From Flavobacterium aquatile LMG 4008 = ATCC 11947 (GTDB lineage Bacteria > Bacteroidota > Bacteroidia > Flavobacteriales > Flavobacteriaceae), in the NCBI RefSeq assembly GCF_000757385.1, contig NZ_JRHH01000006.1, positions 62,001 through 126,000 of the forward strand: 64,000 nucleotides of DNA, read 5' to 3'. The position numbers and the translations under genes were made by a program. Below, piece by piece: positions 56,714-64,000 of this stretch. Below the pieces are notes generated by a model that worked only from the letters and a program-made list of their open reading frames with translations, ran no database searches and had not been told where the DNA came from. The number at the start of each line of letters is the position of its first letter. The first letter of the stretch is position 1.

Positions 56714-58240
56714 CTAATCTATAAGTTCAACTGATAAAGAACAGCCATTAGGAACAAGATTGATTGTATCATCGTTTAAATCACTTGTTGCTGTACTCAA
56801 ACCTTTAACAGAGATTTGTTCGTTAGCATTTAAAGTCACAATAGAACTAGAAGAAATAGTTAATGCTTCTTCAAGAGAATCATTATTATTTACTCGTCCA
56901 GTAATACTCAAACTTCCCGGAATTAAAGTGGTTCCTCTATATAAATTGAATCTAAAAGCTTTATTATCATTTCCTGCATAAAAAGTAATTTTGTATGAAA
57001 TTCTGTATCGACCAGCAGTAGACACTTGAATATTGTTATTGGTATTGTTAACTGTAATATTTGATGAAGTACCTGTAGTTCCAAATGCAACAGTTCCATT
57101 GTGAGCCAAATTCTGAACGTTAGTTCCTCCAAAATAAATATCAGCATAAGCTTTTGTTGAAGTTGGAGTTTGCCAAGTTGCTTTACCATTTGCATCAGAC
57201 GTTAATACTTTCCCTACACCTTGTGTTCCGTCAACAATTTTAATCGAACCAGCAACATGCAAGCGTTCGTCTGGTGTGCTTGTTCCGATACCGGTTTTAT
57301 TGTTTGAAGTTCCAATAATTATTGAATTTGCTTGAGATGCCAAAGCTTGATAACCAATTGCGGTAGCATTTTGACCAGAAGCATTGGAAGCATTTCCCAA
57401 CGCCGTACTTTGTTCTCCTGTAGCTTTGGAGCCAACCCCAACTGCAAGAGCATTATTCATAGTTGCTAAAGCTTCGTTCCCAAAAGCCGTTGAACGATAA
57501 CCTGTAGCTTTTGTAGATTTGCCTATAGCGGTCGATTCTTGAGCCGCTTCACTAGAAGTTCCTATAGAAATACCATCTTGCGCAGTTGCTTTTGAATTGG
57601 CGCCAATTGCAATAGCTGTATTACCAGTTGTATTCGAATTTAAACCAATTGCAACTGCTTGATAGGAAGCTTTTGCTCCAAATCCAAGCGATGTCGCGTC
57701 TTGAGCTGCTTCTGCGTTATAACCTATAGCTGTTGCGTTTTGAGACGGTGCTTTTGCAGATGTACCTATTGCAATAGATCTATCGTCGCTTGCAGTTGCA
57801 GCATTACCAATTATAATTCCACCATTTGGACTAAACTTTCCAAACTGATTATTATTTACTTTAAATAACAATGCATGATTACTATTTGTTCCTATATATT
57901 CTGAACCAGTTGTAAGTGTATTTCCAGTTAAATTCCATCCAGTAGAACTACCAGAAGCATTGCCTTTTAAAGTTTTCCAACTTCCTTCCCAGTAATAAAA
58001 ACCTGGAGTAACATCGTTTGTAGAACTTGAATTGTAAACTAACAAACTTGTTGCTGGATTTGCAATTGTATTAGTATCCGTAGTAGAGGTCAAAGCAACT
58101 CTTGGAATCAATAATCCAGAGTTGGTACTTCTAATTTCTAAAGCTGACGAAGGACTTGGATTAGTTGTTCCAATTCCAACTTGAGAAAATGATAATTGGG
58201 TAATAAATAAGATTAAAATAGATAAAATTTTGGTTTTCAT
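56714..58240 (-). CDS. Surface protein with YadA-like head repeats and C-terminal C1q/TNF-like domain
   Basis: 508 aa from the ATG at 58240, which opens a signal peptide (ending LSFSQ); longer frames are rejected. After a VGIGTTNPSPSSALEI motif there are about twelve 13-14-residue repeats of the form xAIGxNAxAxxxxA (about 145-310), the coiled left-handed beta-roll of YadA heads. The C-terminal 140 residues look like a C1q/TNF jelly roll. There is no YadA membrane anchor and no T9SS tail, so its route to the surface is unclear. Probably trimeric. A -7 box and an ACGTA site lie upstream. Confidence 0.78.
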   Translation of the reverse strand: MKTKILSILILFITQLSFSQVGIGTTNPSPSSALEIRSTNSGLLIPRVALTSTTDTNTIANPATSLLVYNSSSTNDVTPGFYYWEGSWKTLKGNASGSSTGWNLTGNTLTTGSEYIGTNSNHALLFKVNNNQFGKFSPNGGIIIGNAATASDDRSIAIGTSAKAPSQNATAIGYNAEAAQDATSLGFGAKASYQAVAIGLNSNTTGNTAIAIGANSKATAQDGISIGTSSEAAQESTAIGKSTKATGYRSTAFGNEALATMNNALAVGVGSKATGEQSTALGNASNASGQNATAIGYQALASQANSIIIGTSNNKTGIGTSTPDERLHVAGSIKIVDGTQGVGKVLTSDANGKATWQTPTSTKAYADIYFGGTNVQNLAHNGTVAFGTTGTSSNITVNNTNNNIQVSTAGRYRISYKITFYAGNDNKAFRFNLYRGTTLIPGSLSITGRVNNNDSLEEALTISSSSIVTLNANEQISVKGLSTATSDLNDDTINLVPNGCSLSVELID

Positions 58241-58261
58241 AATGGGGCTTATTTTTTGATG

Positions 58262-58295
58262 CAAAATTAATACTGATAACTCGATATAATACGTA
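58262..58295 (-). promoter_or_regulatory. -7 box and ACGTA site of the adhesin-like gene
   Basis: Minus strand TAATTTTG (58262-58269) fits TAnnTTTG. TACGTA (58290-58295) lies 20 nt further upstream where a -33 TTG would be expected and is missing. Confidence 0.45.
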
Positions 58296-58479
58296 GTATA
58301 GGTTATCATGGTTTTATTTTGCTCGAAAAAAACCTTGTTTTATGTAAAAAAAAATCTAATTTATGTAACGTTTATGTAAATTTTCTGAAAATATAACTCG
58401 TGAAAACTAAATTAATACCTCATTTCCGCTTTTTTTATTGTAAAATTTAATGAAAATTCCATTTTCGACCAAACACAAA

Positions 58480-58506
58480 AAAACCCGTTATATAACGGGT
58501 TTTTTA
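58480..58506 (-). terminator. Terminator of lpdA
   Basis: AAAACCCGTTA and TAACGGGTTTT are nearly contiguous arms; seven T residues follow on the minus strand. The rest of the gap 58241-58524 holds only the adhesin promoter and AT-rich DNA. Confidence 0.88.
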
Positions 58507-58524
58507 TGTTAAAATAGTTAAGAA

Positions 58525-59928
58525 TTACACGTGTAACGATCTATTATCAGTTGCTGCTAACGCTGCTTCTTTTATTGCTTCTGCAAATGTTGGGTGTGCA
58601 TGAGACATTCTAGAAATATCTTCAGCAGATGCTCTAAATTCCATAGCTGTTACGGCTTCGGCTATTAAATCGGCGCAACGAGCACCAATCATGTGAACAC
58701 CTAAAACTTCATCTGTTTTTGCATCGGCTAAGATTTTTACAAATCCATCTGTATCACTACTTGCTCTTGCTCTTCCTAATGCTTTGAATGGAAAACTTCC
58801 AGCTTTATATTCTACTCCATCTGCTTTTAATTGCTCTTCTGTTTTACCGACAGCGGCAACTTCTGGCCAAGTATAAACTACTCCAGGAATCAAGTTATAA
58901 TCAATATGTGGCTTTTGACCAGCCAAAATTTCGGCAACCATTGCTCCTTCTTCTTCGGCTTTGTGTGCTAACATTGCTCCTCGAACTACATCACCAATTG
59001 CGTAAATATTTGAAACATTAGTCTGCAAATGATCGTTTACTTCTACCATTCCTCTGTCAGTGATTTTTACACCAGCTTTATCTGCCGAAAGTCCGTCTGT
59101 ATAAGGACGACGACCAACAGAAACCAACGAATAATCTCCTTCTAAAGTGATGGTTTCACCTTTAGCATTTTCGGCTTGAACAGTAACAACTTTACCTTTT
59201 CTTTCCACCGATTTTACTTTGTGAGAAACGTAGAATTTCATTCCTTGTTTTTTCAACACTTTGGTTAATTCTTTAGACAAACCAGCATCCATTCCAGGAA
59301 TAATTCGGTCCATGAATTCAACAACCGAAACTTGTGCACCTAATCTTAAATACACTTGCCCCAATTCAATTCCGATAACGCCACCACCAATAATTACTAA
59401 ATGCTTAGGAACTTCTGGTAATTTTAGTGCTTCGGTTGAAGTAATAATTCTTTCTTTATCTATTTTGATAAAAGGAAGATTTGATGGTTTAGAACCAGTT
59501 GCGATAATAATATTTTTAGCTTCAATAACTTCAGATGAACCGTCAGCTTTTGTAACTTTTACATGAGTGGCATCTTCAAATGAACCTAATCCTTCGTAAA
59601 CAGTGATTTTATTTTTATCCATTAAAAATTTAACACCACCCGAAGTTTGGTCTACAACTGCTTGCTTGCGAGCAATCATTTTCTCAAGATTTACTTTTAC
59701 TTCACCCGAAACTTCAATTCCGTGATCGGCAAAATGCTGTAATTCTTCGTAATGATGTGATGATGCCAAAAGCGCTTTTGATGGAATACAACCCACATTT
59801 AAGCAAGTTCCACCAAGCGTTGAATATTTTTCTATAATTGCGGTTTTAAAACCTAATTGTGCACAACGAATCGCCGAAACATATCCGCCTGGACCAGAAC
59901 CTATAATGACTACGTCAAATGAACTCAT
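58525..59928 (-). CDS. lpdA: Dihydrolipoyl dehydrogenase
   Basis: 467 aa flavoprotein. FAD-binding GSGPGGY (10-16), redox-active C42/C47 (GGTCLNVGCIPSK), NAD-binding GGGVIGIELGQVY, the FAD site TNVSNIYAIGDV, and the C-terminal His-Glu dyad in HAHPTFAEAIKEAAL. It is the E3 component of 2-oxo-acid dehydrogenase complexes and of the glycine cleavage system. It is not beside the E1/E2 genes, so it is likely shared by several complexes. Promoter at 59963-59991. Confidence 0.97.
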   Translation of the reverse strand: MSSFDVVIIGSGPGGYVSAIRCAQLGFKTAIIEKYSTLGGTCLNVGCIPSKALLASSHHYEELQHFADHGIEVSGEVKVNLEKMIARKQAVVDQTSGGVKFLMDKNKITVYEGLGSFEDATHVKVTKADGSSEVIEAKNIIIATGSKPSNLPFIKIDKERIITSTEALKLPEVPKHLVIIGGGVIGIELGQVYLRLGAQVSVVEFMDRIIPGMDAGLSKELTKVLKKQGMKFYVSHKVKSVERKGKVVTVQAENAKGETITLEGDYSLVSVGRRPYTDGLSADKAGVKITDRGMVEVNDHLQTNVSNIYAIGDVVRGAMLAHKAEEEGAMVAEILAGQKPHIDYNLIPGVVYTWPEVAAVGKTEEQLKADGVEYKAGSFPFKALGRARASSDTDGFVKILADAKTDEVLGVHMIGARCADLIAEAVTAMEFRASAEDISRMSHAHPTFAEAIKEAALAATDNRSLHV

Positions 59929-59962
59929 GATATATAATTTTGTGTGTTTTATAAAAGTTGTA

Positions 59963-59991
59963 CAAATTTACGAATTCAATTTCAATTACAA
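59963..59991 (-). promoter_or_regulatory. Promoter of lpdA
   Basis: Minus strand TTG (59989-59991), 18 nt, TAAATTTG (59963-59970): a good match to the TTG/TAnnTTTG consensus, 34 nt before the start codon. Confidence 0.7.
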
Positions 59992-60078
59992 TATCAAAAA
60001 TCAAATTCAATGTCAAAAATCAATTTCACTAAGAAAAATCGTGAAGAATTAGTATATTTGTTTGTAGATTATACCATT

Positions 60079-61494
60079 ATGAAAAAACTTTTACTTTTTT
60101 TTATGTTTAGCATTTGTTTCGTTGTAAACGCTCAAACAATTTCGTTTTCAGATTCAAATTTTAAAAACCGACTTATTGCTTCTAATTCCAGCAACGGATT
60201 TGCAAAAGATACTTTCGGAAATGGAATTGTAGTTGATACAAACAGTGATAGTGAAATTCAAGTTTCAGAAGCCTTAAATGTTTATGAATTATATTTATGG
60301 TCACCTGTTTTAAATACCACAAATGATTTAATAAGTTTAGACGGAATTCAAAATTTTGCGAATCTAAAAAAATTAAATTGTGCTGGAAATAGTATTTCTA
60401 CTCTTAATTTGCAAGGATTAACAAATTTGCAATACATCAATGCGGCGCAAAATGATATTGCAACAATAAATATCAATGGCTTGGTAGCATTACAAGAATT
60501 ATCTATTTACAATAATTTGCTAACTTCTATAAACATTGATAATTTGACTAATTTAACCAAAATTAGTATTCATGATAATCAATTAAATTCGCTAGTTTTT
60601 AACAATAATACTTCTCTTCAAGATTTGTTTTGTTACAATAATTTAATTTCTTCACTTGACTTTAGCCTTACTCCTAGTATTAAAAATATTAGTTGCGATA
60701 ATAATCTTTTAAGTACTCTAAATTTAGGAACAATTAGTCAAATAACACAATTATCTTGTGCTAACAACTTACTAACAAGCCTAAATATTAGTAATTTACC
60801 TATTTTGAATTTCTTAGATTTTTCTTCAAATCAGATTTCGTCAATTACATTTCCAAATACAAATGCTATTTTTCATTTAGATATTAGTAACAATCCTATC
60901 TCTTCATTAAATTTGAATTCATTAGATGCAATAAATCATTTAAATGCTTCCAATACATTAATTACTAATTTAGATTGCTCTCAATCAACAGTTCAACAAT
61001 TGTATTGTATTAATAATCCGAATCTTCAAACTATTAATGTTCAAAATAATGTTTACACATACAGCGATACCGATTTATTATTTTTTGGATTTATGATTGG
61101 AAATAATCCACAACTGCAATCTATTTGTTTAGATAATGGTGAACAAAATAATTTATCATACGGTAGCTATAATTACAATACTAGTGGAACTGTCGTAGTT
61201 TATACTGGACCAACGTGCTCAACAATAGTTCCAGTTAATACATTTTCAAATGCTGATTTTGCTTCCAATAATTTGGTGTTATTTCCAAATCCGACTAAAA
61301 ATAATTTGAACATTGTAAACACTGATGCCATTGAAATTAAATCAATAGCAGTATACAACGCAATTGGTCAATTGGTGAAAAAATTGAGTAGTTTTCAAGA
61401 AAATATAGACGTAAATGATTTAAAAAGTGGTACTTACTTCATTTCTTTAGAATTAGAAAAAGGAAATGTAACTTCTAAATTTATCAAAATTTAA
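60079..61494 (+). CDS. Leucine-rich-repeat protein secreted by the type IX system
   Basis: 471 aa from the ATG at 60079, which opens a signal peptide (ending VVNAQ). Residues about 90-340 are leucine-rich repeats of the LxxLxxxxNxIxxL form, many with [S/N]-cysteine variants (LKKLNCAGNSISTL, LSCANNLLTSL). The C-terminal 80 residues form a type A T9SS sorting domain (LFPNPTKNNLNIVN...VYNAIGQLVKKL...LKSGTYFISLELEKG...KFIKI). It is exported across the outer membrane and probably binds surfaces or proteins. Upstream TCAAAAATCAA words match those at 3.1 kb. Its stop overlaps the convergent META gene. Confidence 0.88.
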   Translation: MKKLLLFFMFSICFVVNAQTISFSDSNFKNRLIASNSSNGFAKDTFGNGIVVDTNSDSEIQVSEALNVYELYLWSPVLNTTNDLISLDGIQNFANLKKLNCAGNSISTLNLQGLTNLQYINAAQNDIATININGLVALQELSIYNNLLTSINIDNLTNLTKISIHDNQLNSLVFNNNTSLQDLFCYNNLISSLDFSLTPSIKNISCDNNLLSTLNLGTISQITQLSCANNLLTSLNISNLPILNFLDFSSNQISSITFPNTNAIFHLDISNNPISSLNLNSLDAINHLNASNTLITNLDCSQSTVQQLYCINNPNLQTINVQNNVYTYSDTDLLFFGFMIGNNPQLQSICLDNGEQNNLSYGSYNYNTSGTVVVYTGPTCSTIVPVNTFSNADFASNNLVLFPNPTKNNLNIVNTDAIEIKSIAVYNAIGQLVKKLSSFQENIDVNDLKSGTYFISLELEKGNVTSKFIKI

Positions 61495-61916
61495 TCCCAA
61501 TCTTGAGCAACAAAAACCATTTTTTCTCCGTTGCTGGAAGTTAGCGTTAAAAAATGACCTTCAACTTTGTAATTTTTTATGGAAGGAATTTCATTTAGAA
61601 AATCATTTTCAAGCTTCATTGCGTCGTCACAATACATTCTTGTAGCAATTCCTTGTGAAAATTGAATTGATTTGCTGTCGTTAATCGAATAGGAAAAAGA
61701 TAAATTATTACAACCCATTTTAGACGATGCTCTTTCAGAATTTGTCATGTCGAGAAATGCTTTTTTCTCAACAAAAAACTCTTTTTTGTAGTCTTTGAAT
61801 TCTACTAACATCCAAACCCTGTTGATGTTTTGAGTTGGAGTTTCTGTAATTTTCTTTTTGCAATTACAGGAGAATGTGAAAATTGAAACTAAAATTAAGA
61901 TAGATAGCTTTTTCAT
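61491..61916 (-). CDS. META-domain (HslJ-like) lipoprotein
   Basis: 141 aa from the ATG at 61916. The lipoprotein signal ends FSC (C17). The domain reads WMLVEF...MGCNNLSFSY...IATRMYCDDAMKLENDFLNEIPSIKNYKVEGHFLTLTSSNGEKMVF, the META (DUF306) pattern with the conserved GCN and the second cysteine. Family members such as HslJ are envelope stress proteins of unclear activity. Its end overlaps the convergent leucine-rich-repeat gene by three to four bases. Confidence 0.82.
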   Translation of the reverse strand: MKKLSILILVSIFTFSCNCKKKITETPTQNINRVWMLVEFKDYKKEFFVEKKAFLDMTNSERASSKMGCNNLSFSYSINDSKSIQFSQGIATRMYCDDAMKLENDFLNEIPSIKNYKVEGHFLTLTSSNGEKMVFVAQDWD

Positions 61917-61983
61917 AATGTTCTTATTTTGTACTACAAATTTCATGAATTTTTACGAAATGAGTACAAAACTTTGGTTAAAA

Positions 61984-62436
61984 TTAAATCGTAATAACAG
62001 TTGTATTTTTAACCTCTCCAATCATAAAAGTGCTGTGCGTACTACCAATATGTTGTAAGGATGTGAGTTTTGTAACCATAAATTCACGGTATTCTTCCAT
62101 GTCTTTTACACAAATTTTTAAAATGTAATCATAATCGCCACTAACATGAAAGCATTCTAGAACTTCATTGAGTTTTATTACTTCTTTTTCGAATTGATTG
62201 ATGAATTCCTTGGTGTGTTGCAACAACTTTAAATGACAGAAAACCATAAACCCTTTATTGATTTTGTTTCTATTTAAAAGTGCTACATATTTATCTATTA
62301 TTCCTTCTCGTTCTAGTTTTTTAACACGTTCGTAAACTGCTGTGACCGATAAATTGAGTTTTACCGAAAGTTCTTTCGTAGTTTTTTTTGTATCAGTTTG
62401 TAAAAGTTGGAGGAGGTTTTTATCTATTGTGTCCAT
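61984..62436 (-). CDS. Lrp/AsnC-family transcriptional regulator
   Basis: 150 aa. N-terminal helix-turn-helix (DKNLLQLLQTDTKKTTKELSVKLNLSVTAVYERVKKLEREGIIDKY), then the AsnC/RAM ligand-binding domain (about 70-150) with GDYDYILKICVKDMEEYREFMVTKL. It responds to an amino acid in this family. It is divergent from a sulfur-amino-acid lyase gene 270 nt away, which is a plausible target. Confidence 0.93.
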   Translation of the reverse strand: MDTIDKNLLQLLQTDTKKTTKELSVKLNLSVTAVYERVKKLEREGIIDKYVALLNRNKINKGFMVFCHLKLLQHTKEFINQFEKEVIKLNEVLECFHVSGDYDYILKICVKDMEEYREFMVTKLTSLQHIGSTHSTFMIGEVKNTTVITI

Positions 62437-62610
62437 GTTTTTTTTGTTTCAAGTTTCAAGTTTTTTTGATAAAAATCTAAAATGTTTTAAAAATGATTTC
62501 AAAATTAGTTTTTATTTCTACTAATTATAATTTTTATAGATTTATTTTCCAATTAAATACATATCTATTGTTCTTAAATCTTATAATTTGTTTTTTTGAT
62601 GATTATTAAT

Positions 62611-62698
62611 TAAAAACGAAAAGCCCTAGCCCAGATAGCAGTTGAAATCTCCCGATTTTTTATCGGGAATTGTAACGTATAGCTGGAAAAAGCTTCTA
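62611..62698 (+). repeat. Dispersed AGCCCAGATAG element, copy C, in the lyase leader
   Basis: It starts TAAAAACGAAAAGCCCTAG, then CCCAGATAG, a hairpin CCCGATTTTTTATCGGG, and ends TAGCTGGAAAAAGCTTC, 11 nt before the ATG at 62710. The ends match copies A and B. The rest of the gap 62437-62610 is AT-rich leader and promoter sequence of the two divergent genes. Confidence 0.75.
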
Positions 62699-62709
62699 AA
62701 AAAACACCT

Positions 62710-63927
62710 ATGAAAAACTTCAATCCTGCGGATAAAATTCAAGACTTACAATATTTTGGCGAATTTGGCGGTGTAAACCCATCGATTTCAGACAGTTCTA
62801 CTTATACTTTTCTTTCGGCTAAAACGATGTTTGATACCTTTGAAGGCAATGCCGAAGGTTGCTATTTGTATTCGAGACATTCATCTCCGAGTAATTTATA
62901 TTTAGACCAAGCACTTGCAGCGATGGAAGGAACAGAAACTGCGAATGTTTCGGCTTCTGGAATGGGTGCGATTACGCCTACTCTTTTGCAGTTGTGTAGT
63001 AATGGTGATCACATCGTGTCGAGTCGCACGATTTATGGCGGAACATATGCTTTTTTAAAGAACTTCACACCGAGATTTGGCATTAAAACATCGTTTGTAG
63101 ACATCACAAAACTGGATGTTGTTGAAGCTGCAATTACCGATAAAACCAAAGTACTTTATTGTGAAACAGTAAGTAATCCATTATTAGAAGTAGCTGATAT
63201 TGCTGGATTGGCGAAGATTGCGAAGAAACATAATTTGAAATTAGTAGTTGACAATACGTTTTCACCATTAAGTGTTGCTCCGATAAAATTGGGTGCCGAT
63301 ATTGTAATTCACAGTTTGACGAAATACATCAACGGAAGCAGCGATACAGTTGGTGGAGTGACTTGTGCGTCGAGAGAATTTATTAATAGTTTGAAAGACG
63401 TGAACAGTGGAGCAAGTATGTTACTCGGGCCAACAATGGACAGTTTGCGCAGTGCTTCGGTGATGAAAAACCTACGAACACTGCACATTAGAATGAAACA
63501 ACATAGTTACAATGCAATGTATTTGGCTGAGAAATTTGAAAACGACGGATTGAAAGTAGTTTATCCAGGTTTGGCGAGTCATCCGAGTCATGAATTGTAT
63601 GCTGGAATGATCAATAAAGAATACGGTTTTGGAGGAATGATGACTATTGACGCAGGTTCGATTGACAAAGCCAACGAGTTGATGGAATTAATGCAAGAAC
63701 GCAATTTAGGATATCTGGCTGTGAGTTTAGGATTTTACAAAACGTTGTTTTCGGCACCTGGAACTTCAACTTCTAGTGAGATTCCTATGGAAGAACAATT
63801 GGAAATGGGCTTGACTGATGGATTGATTCGTTTTTCTATTGGTTTAGATAATCATATAGAAAGAACCTACGAAATGATGAAAGATTGTATGATGGAATTG
63901 GGAGTTTTGGAAAATGTAATGAGTTAG
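62710..63927 (+). CDS. PLP-dependent trans-sulfuration-type lyase (methionine gamma-lyase-like)
   Basis: 405 aa, Cys/Met metabolism PLP family. Schiff-base K205 (HSLTKYINGSSD), cofactor-binding D181 (VVDNTF), phosphate-binding SASGMGA, and Y54/R56 (YSRHSSPS, the equivalent of YxR in methionine gamma-lyase). The loop after Y109 reads GGTY, whereas typical methionine gamma-lyase has a cysteine here (position 116). The substrate may therefore be cystathionine, O-acetylhomoserine or methionine. The neighbouring Lrp regulator suggests amino-acid catabolism. Its leader contains a dispersed repeat. Confidence 0.78.
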   Translation: MKNFNPADKIQDLQYFGEFGGVNPSISDSSTYTFLSAKTMFDTFEGNAEGCYLYSRHSSPSNLYLDQALAAMEGTETANVSASGMGAITPTLLQLCSNGDHIVSSRTIYGGTYAFLKNFTPRFGIKTSFVDITKLDVVEAAITDKTKVLYCETVSNPLLEVADIAGLAKIAKKHNLKLVVDNTFSPLSVAPIKLGADIVIHSLTKYINGSSDTVGGVTCASREFINSLKDVNSGASMLLGPTMDSLRSASVMKNLRTLHIRMKQHSYNAMYLAEKFENDGLKVVYPGLASHPSHELYAGMINKEYGFGGMMTIDAGSIDKANELMELMQERNLGYLAVSLGFYKTLFSAPGTSTSSEIPMEEQLEMGLTDGLIRFSIGLDNHIERTYEMMKDCMMELGVLENVMS

Positions 63928-63951
63928 AATTTAGTAGTTGTTTATAAATGG

Positions 63952-63987
63952 AAAATCCGTTTGAGCTTTGTGCTTGACGGATTTTTT
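63952..63987 (+). terminator. Terminator after the lyase gene
   Basis: AAAATCCGT (63952-63960) and ACGGATTTT (63977-63985) pair, followed by a T run. Confidence 0.88.
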
Positions 63988-64000
63988 TTATGATTAAAAT

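Noticed and set aside
57250-57800. Periodic DNA in the adhesin-like gene resembling a repeat array or CRISPR
   Set aside because: The period is 42 nt (14 codons) and varies in sequence. It encodes the YadA head repeats and has no identical direct repeats with unique spacers.
1-64000. Search for tRNA, rRNA, prophage, IS transposase and CRISPR-cas
   Set aside because: Nothing matching any of these was seen on either strand.

Overview
The window is about 64 kb of AT-rich chromosomal DNA from a member of the Flavobacteriaceae, most likely Flavobacterium or a close relative. The evidence is TAnnTTTG-type -7 promoter boxes, a type IX secretion C-terminal sorting domain, a TamL-type lipoprotein next to TamB, DUF5723 and BBP2-like outer-membrane proteins, a kdp operon with a split KdpD, and small dispersed repeats of a kind I associate from memory with Flavobacterium genomes. 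There are no tRNAs or rRNAs, no phage genes, no complete insertion sequences and no CRISPR array. This is core chromosome with a few accessory or physiological modules.

Layout. 1-5.4 kb holds a truncated histidine-kinase-like protein, a thioredoxin-fold lipoprotein without active-site cysteines, a transaldolase-like aldolase, a repeat-rich gap, an SDR, a dipeptide epimerase and the SRP RNA gene with a textbook promoter. 5.4-9.3 kb holds a glutaminyl cyclase, small proteins, and the light module: proteorhodopsin and the retinal-forming Blh dioxygenase, divergently transcribed. Their shared promoter region carries two copies of an inverted repeat with identical spacing. 9.3-19.7 kb holds dnaK, the tamB-tamL outer-membrane assembly pair and a RarD-like permease. 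19.9-33.7 kb holds serine dehydratase and a large minus-strand potassium locus: two small proteins, kdpF, kdpA, kdpB, kdpC, a porin, KdpD-N and a separate histidine kinase, preceded by a DUF389 protein and a sigma-54-type response regulator. 33.8-48.8 kb is mostly household metabolism and signalling: panB, a pseudouridine synthase, an outer-membrane protein, aldehyde dehydrogenase, a large hybrid kinase, a zinc peptidase, HMG-CoA synthase, an unknown secreted protein, an esterase and YifB. 48.9-64 kb holds an XRE/membrane-protein pair, a GAF kinase, DsbD, TilS, PabB, a DUF4349 lipoprotein, a YadA-head/C1q-like surface protein, dihydrolipoyl dehydrogenase, a leucine-rich-repeat T9SS substrate, a META protein, Lrp and a methionine-gamma-lyase-like enzyme.

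How it fits together. HMG-CoA synthase (mevalonate pathway) feeds carotenoid synthesis, Blh cleaves beta-carotene to retinal, and proteorhodopsin uses retinal as a light-driven proton pump. The kdp locus provides high-affinity potassium uptake with its own outer-membrane porin and a signalling cascade that probably ends on a sigma-54 activator. The most unusual non-coding signals are the duplicated 9-bp/16-bp/9-bp palindromes between proteorhodopsin and blh, a recurring ACGTA promoter motif in front of three unrelated genes, and several families of dispersed palindromic repeats. I did not find a wholly new gene system. The best leads are the light-module operator and the kdp small proteins with their regulation.
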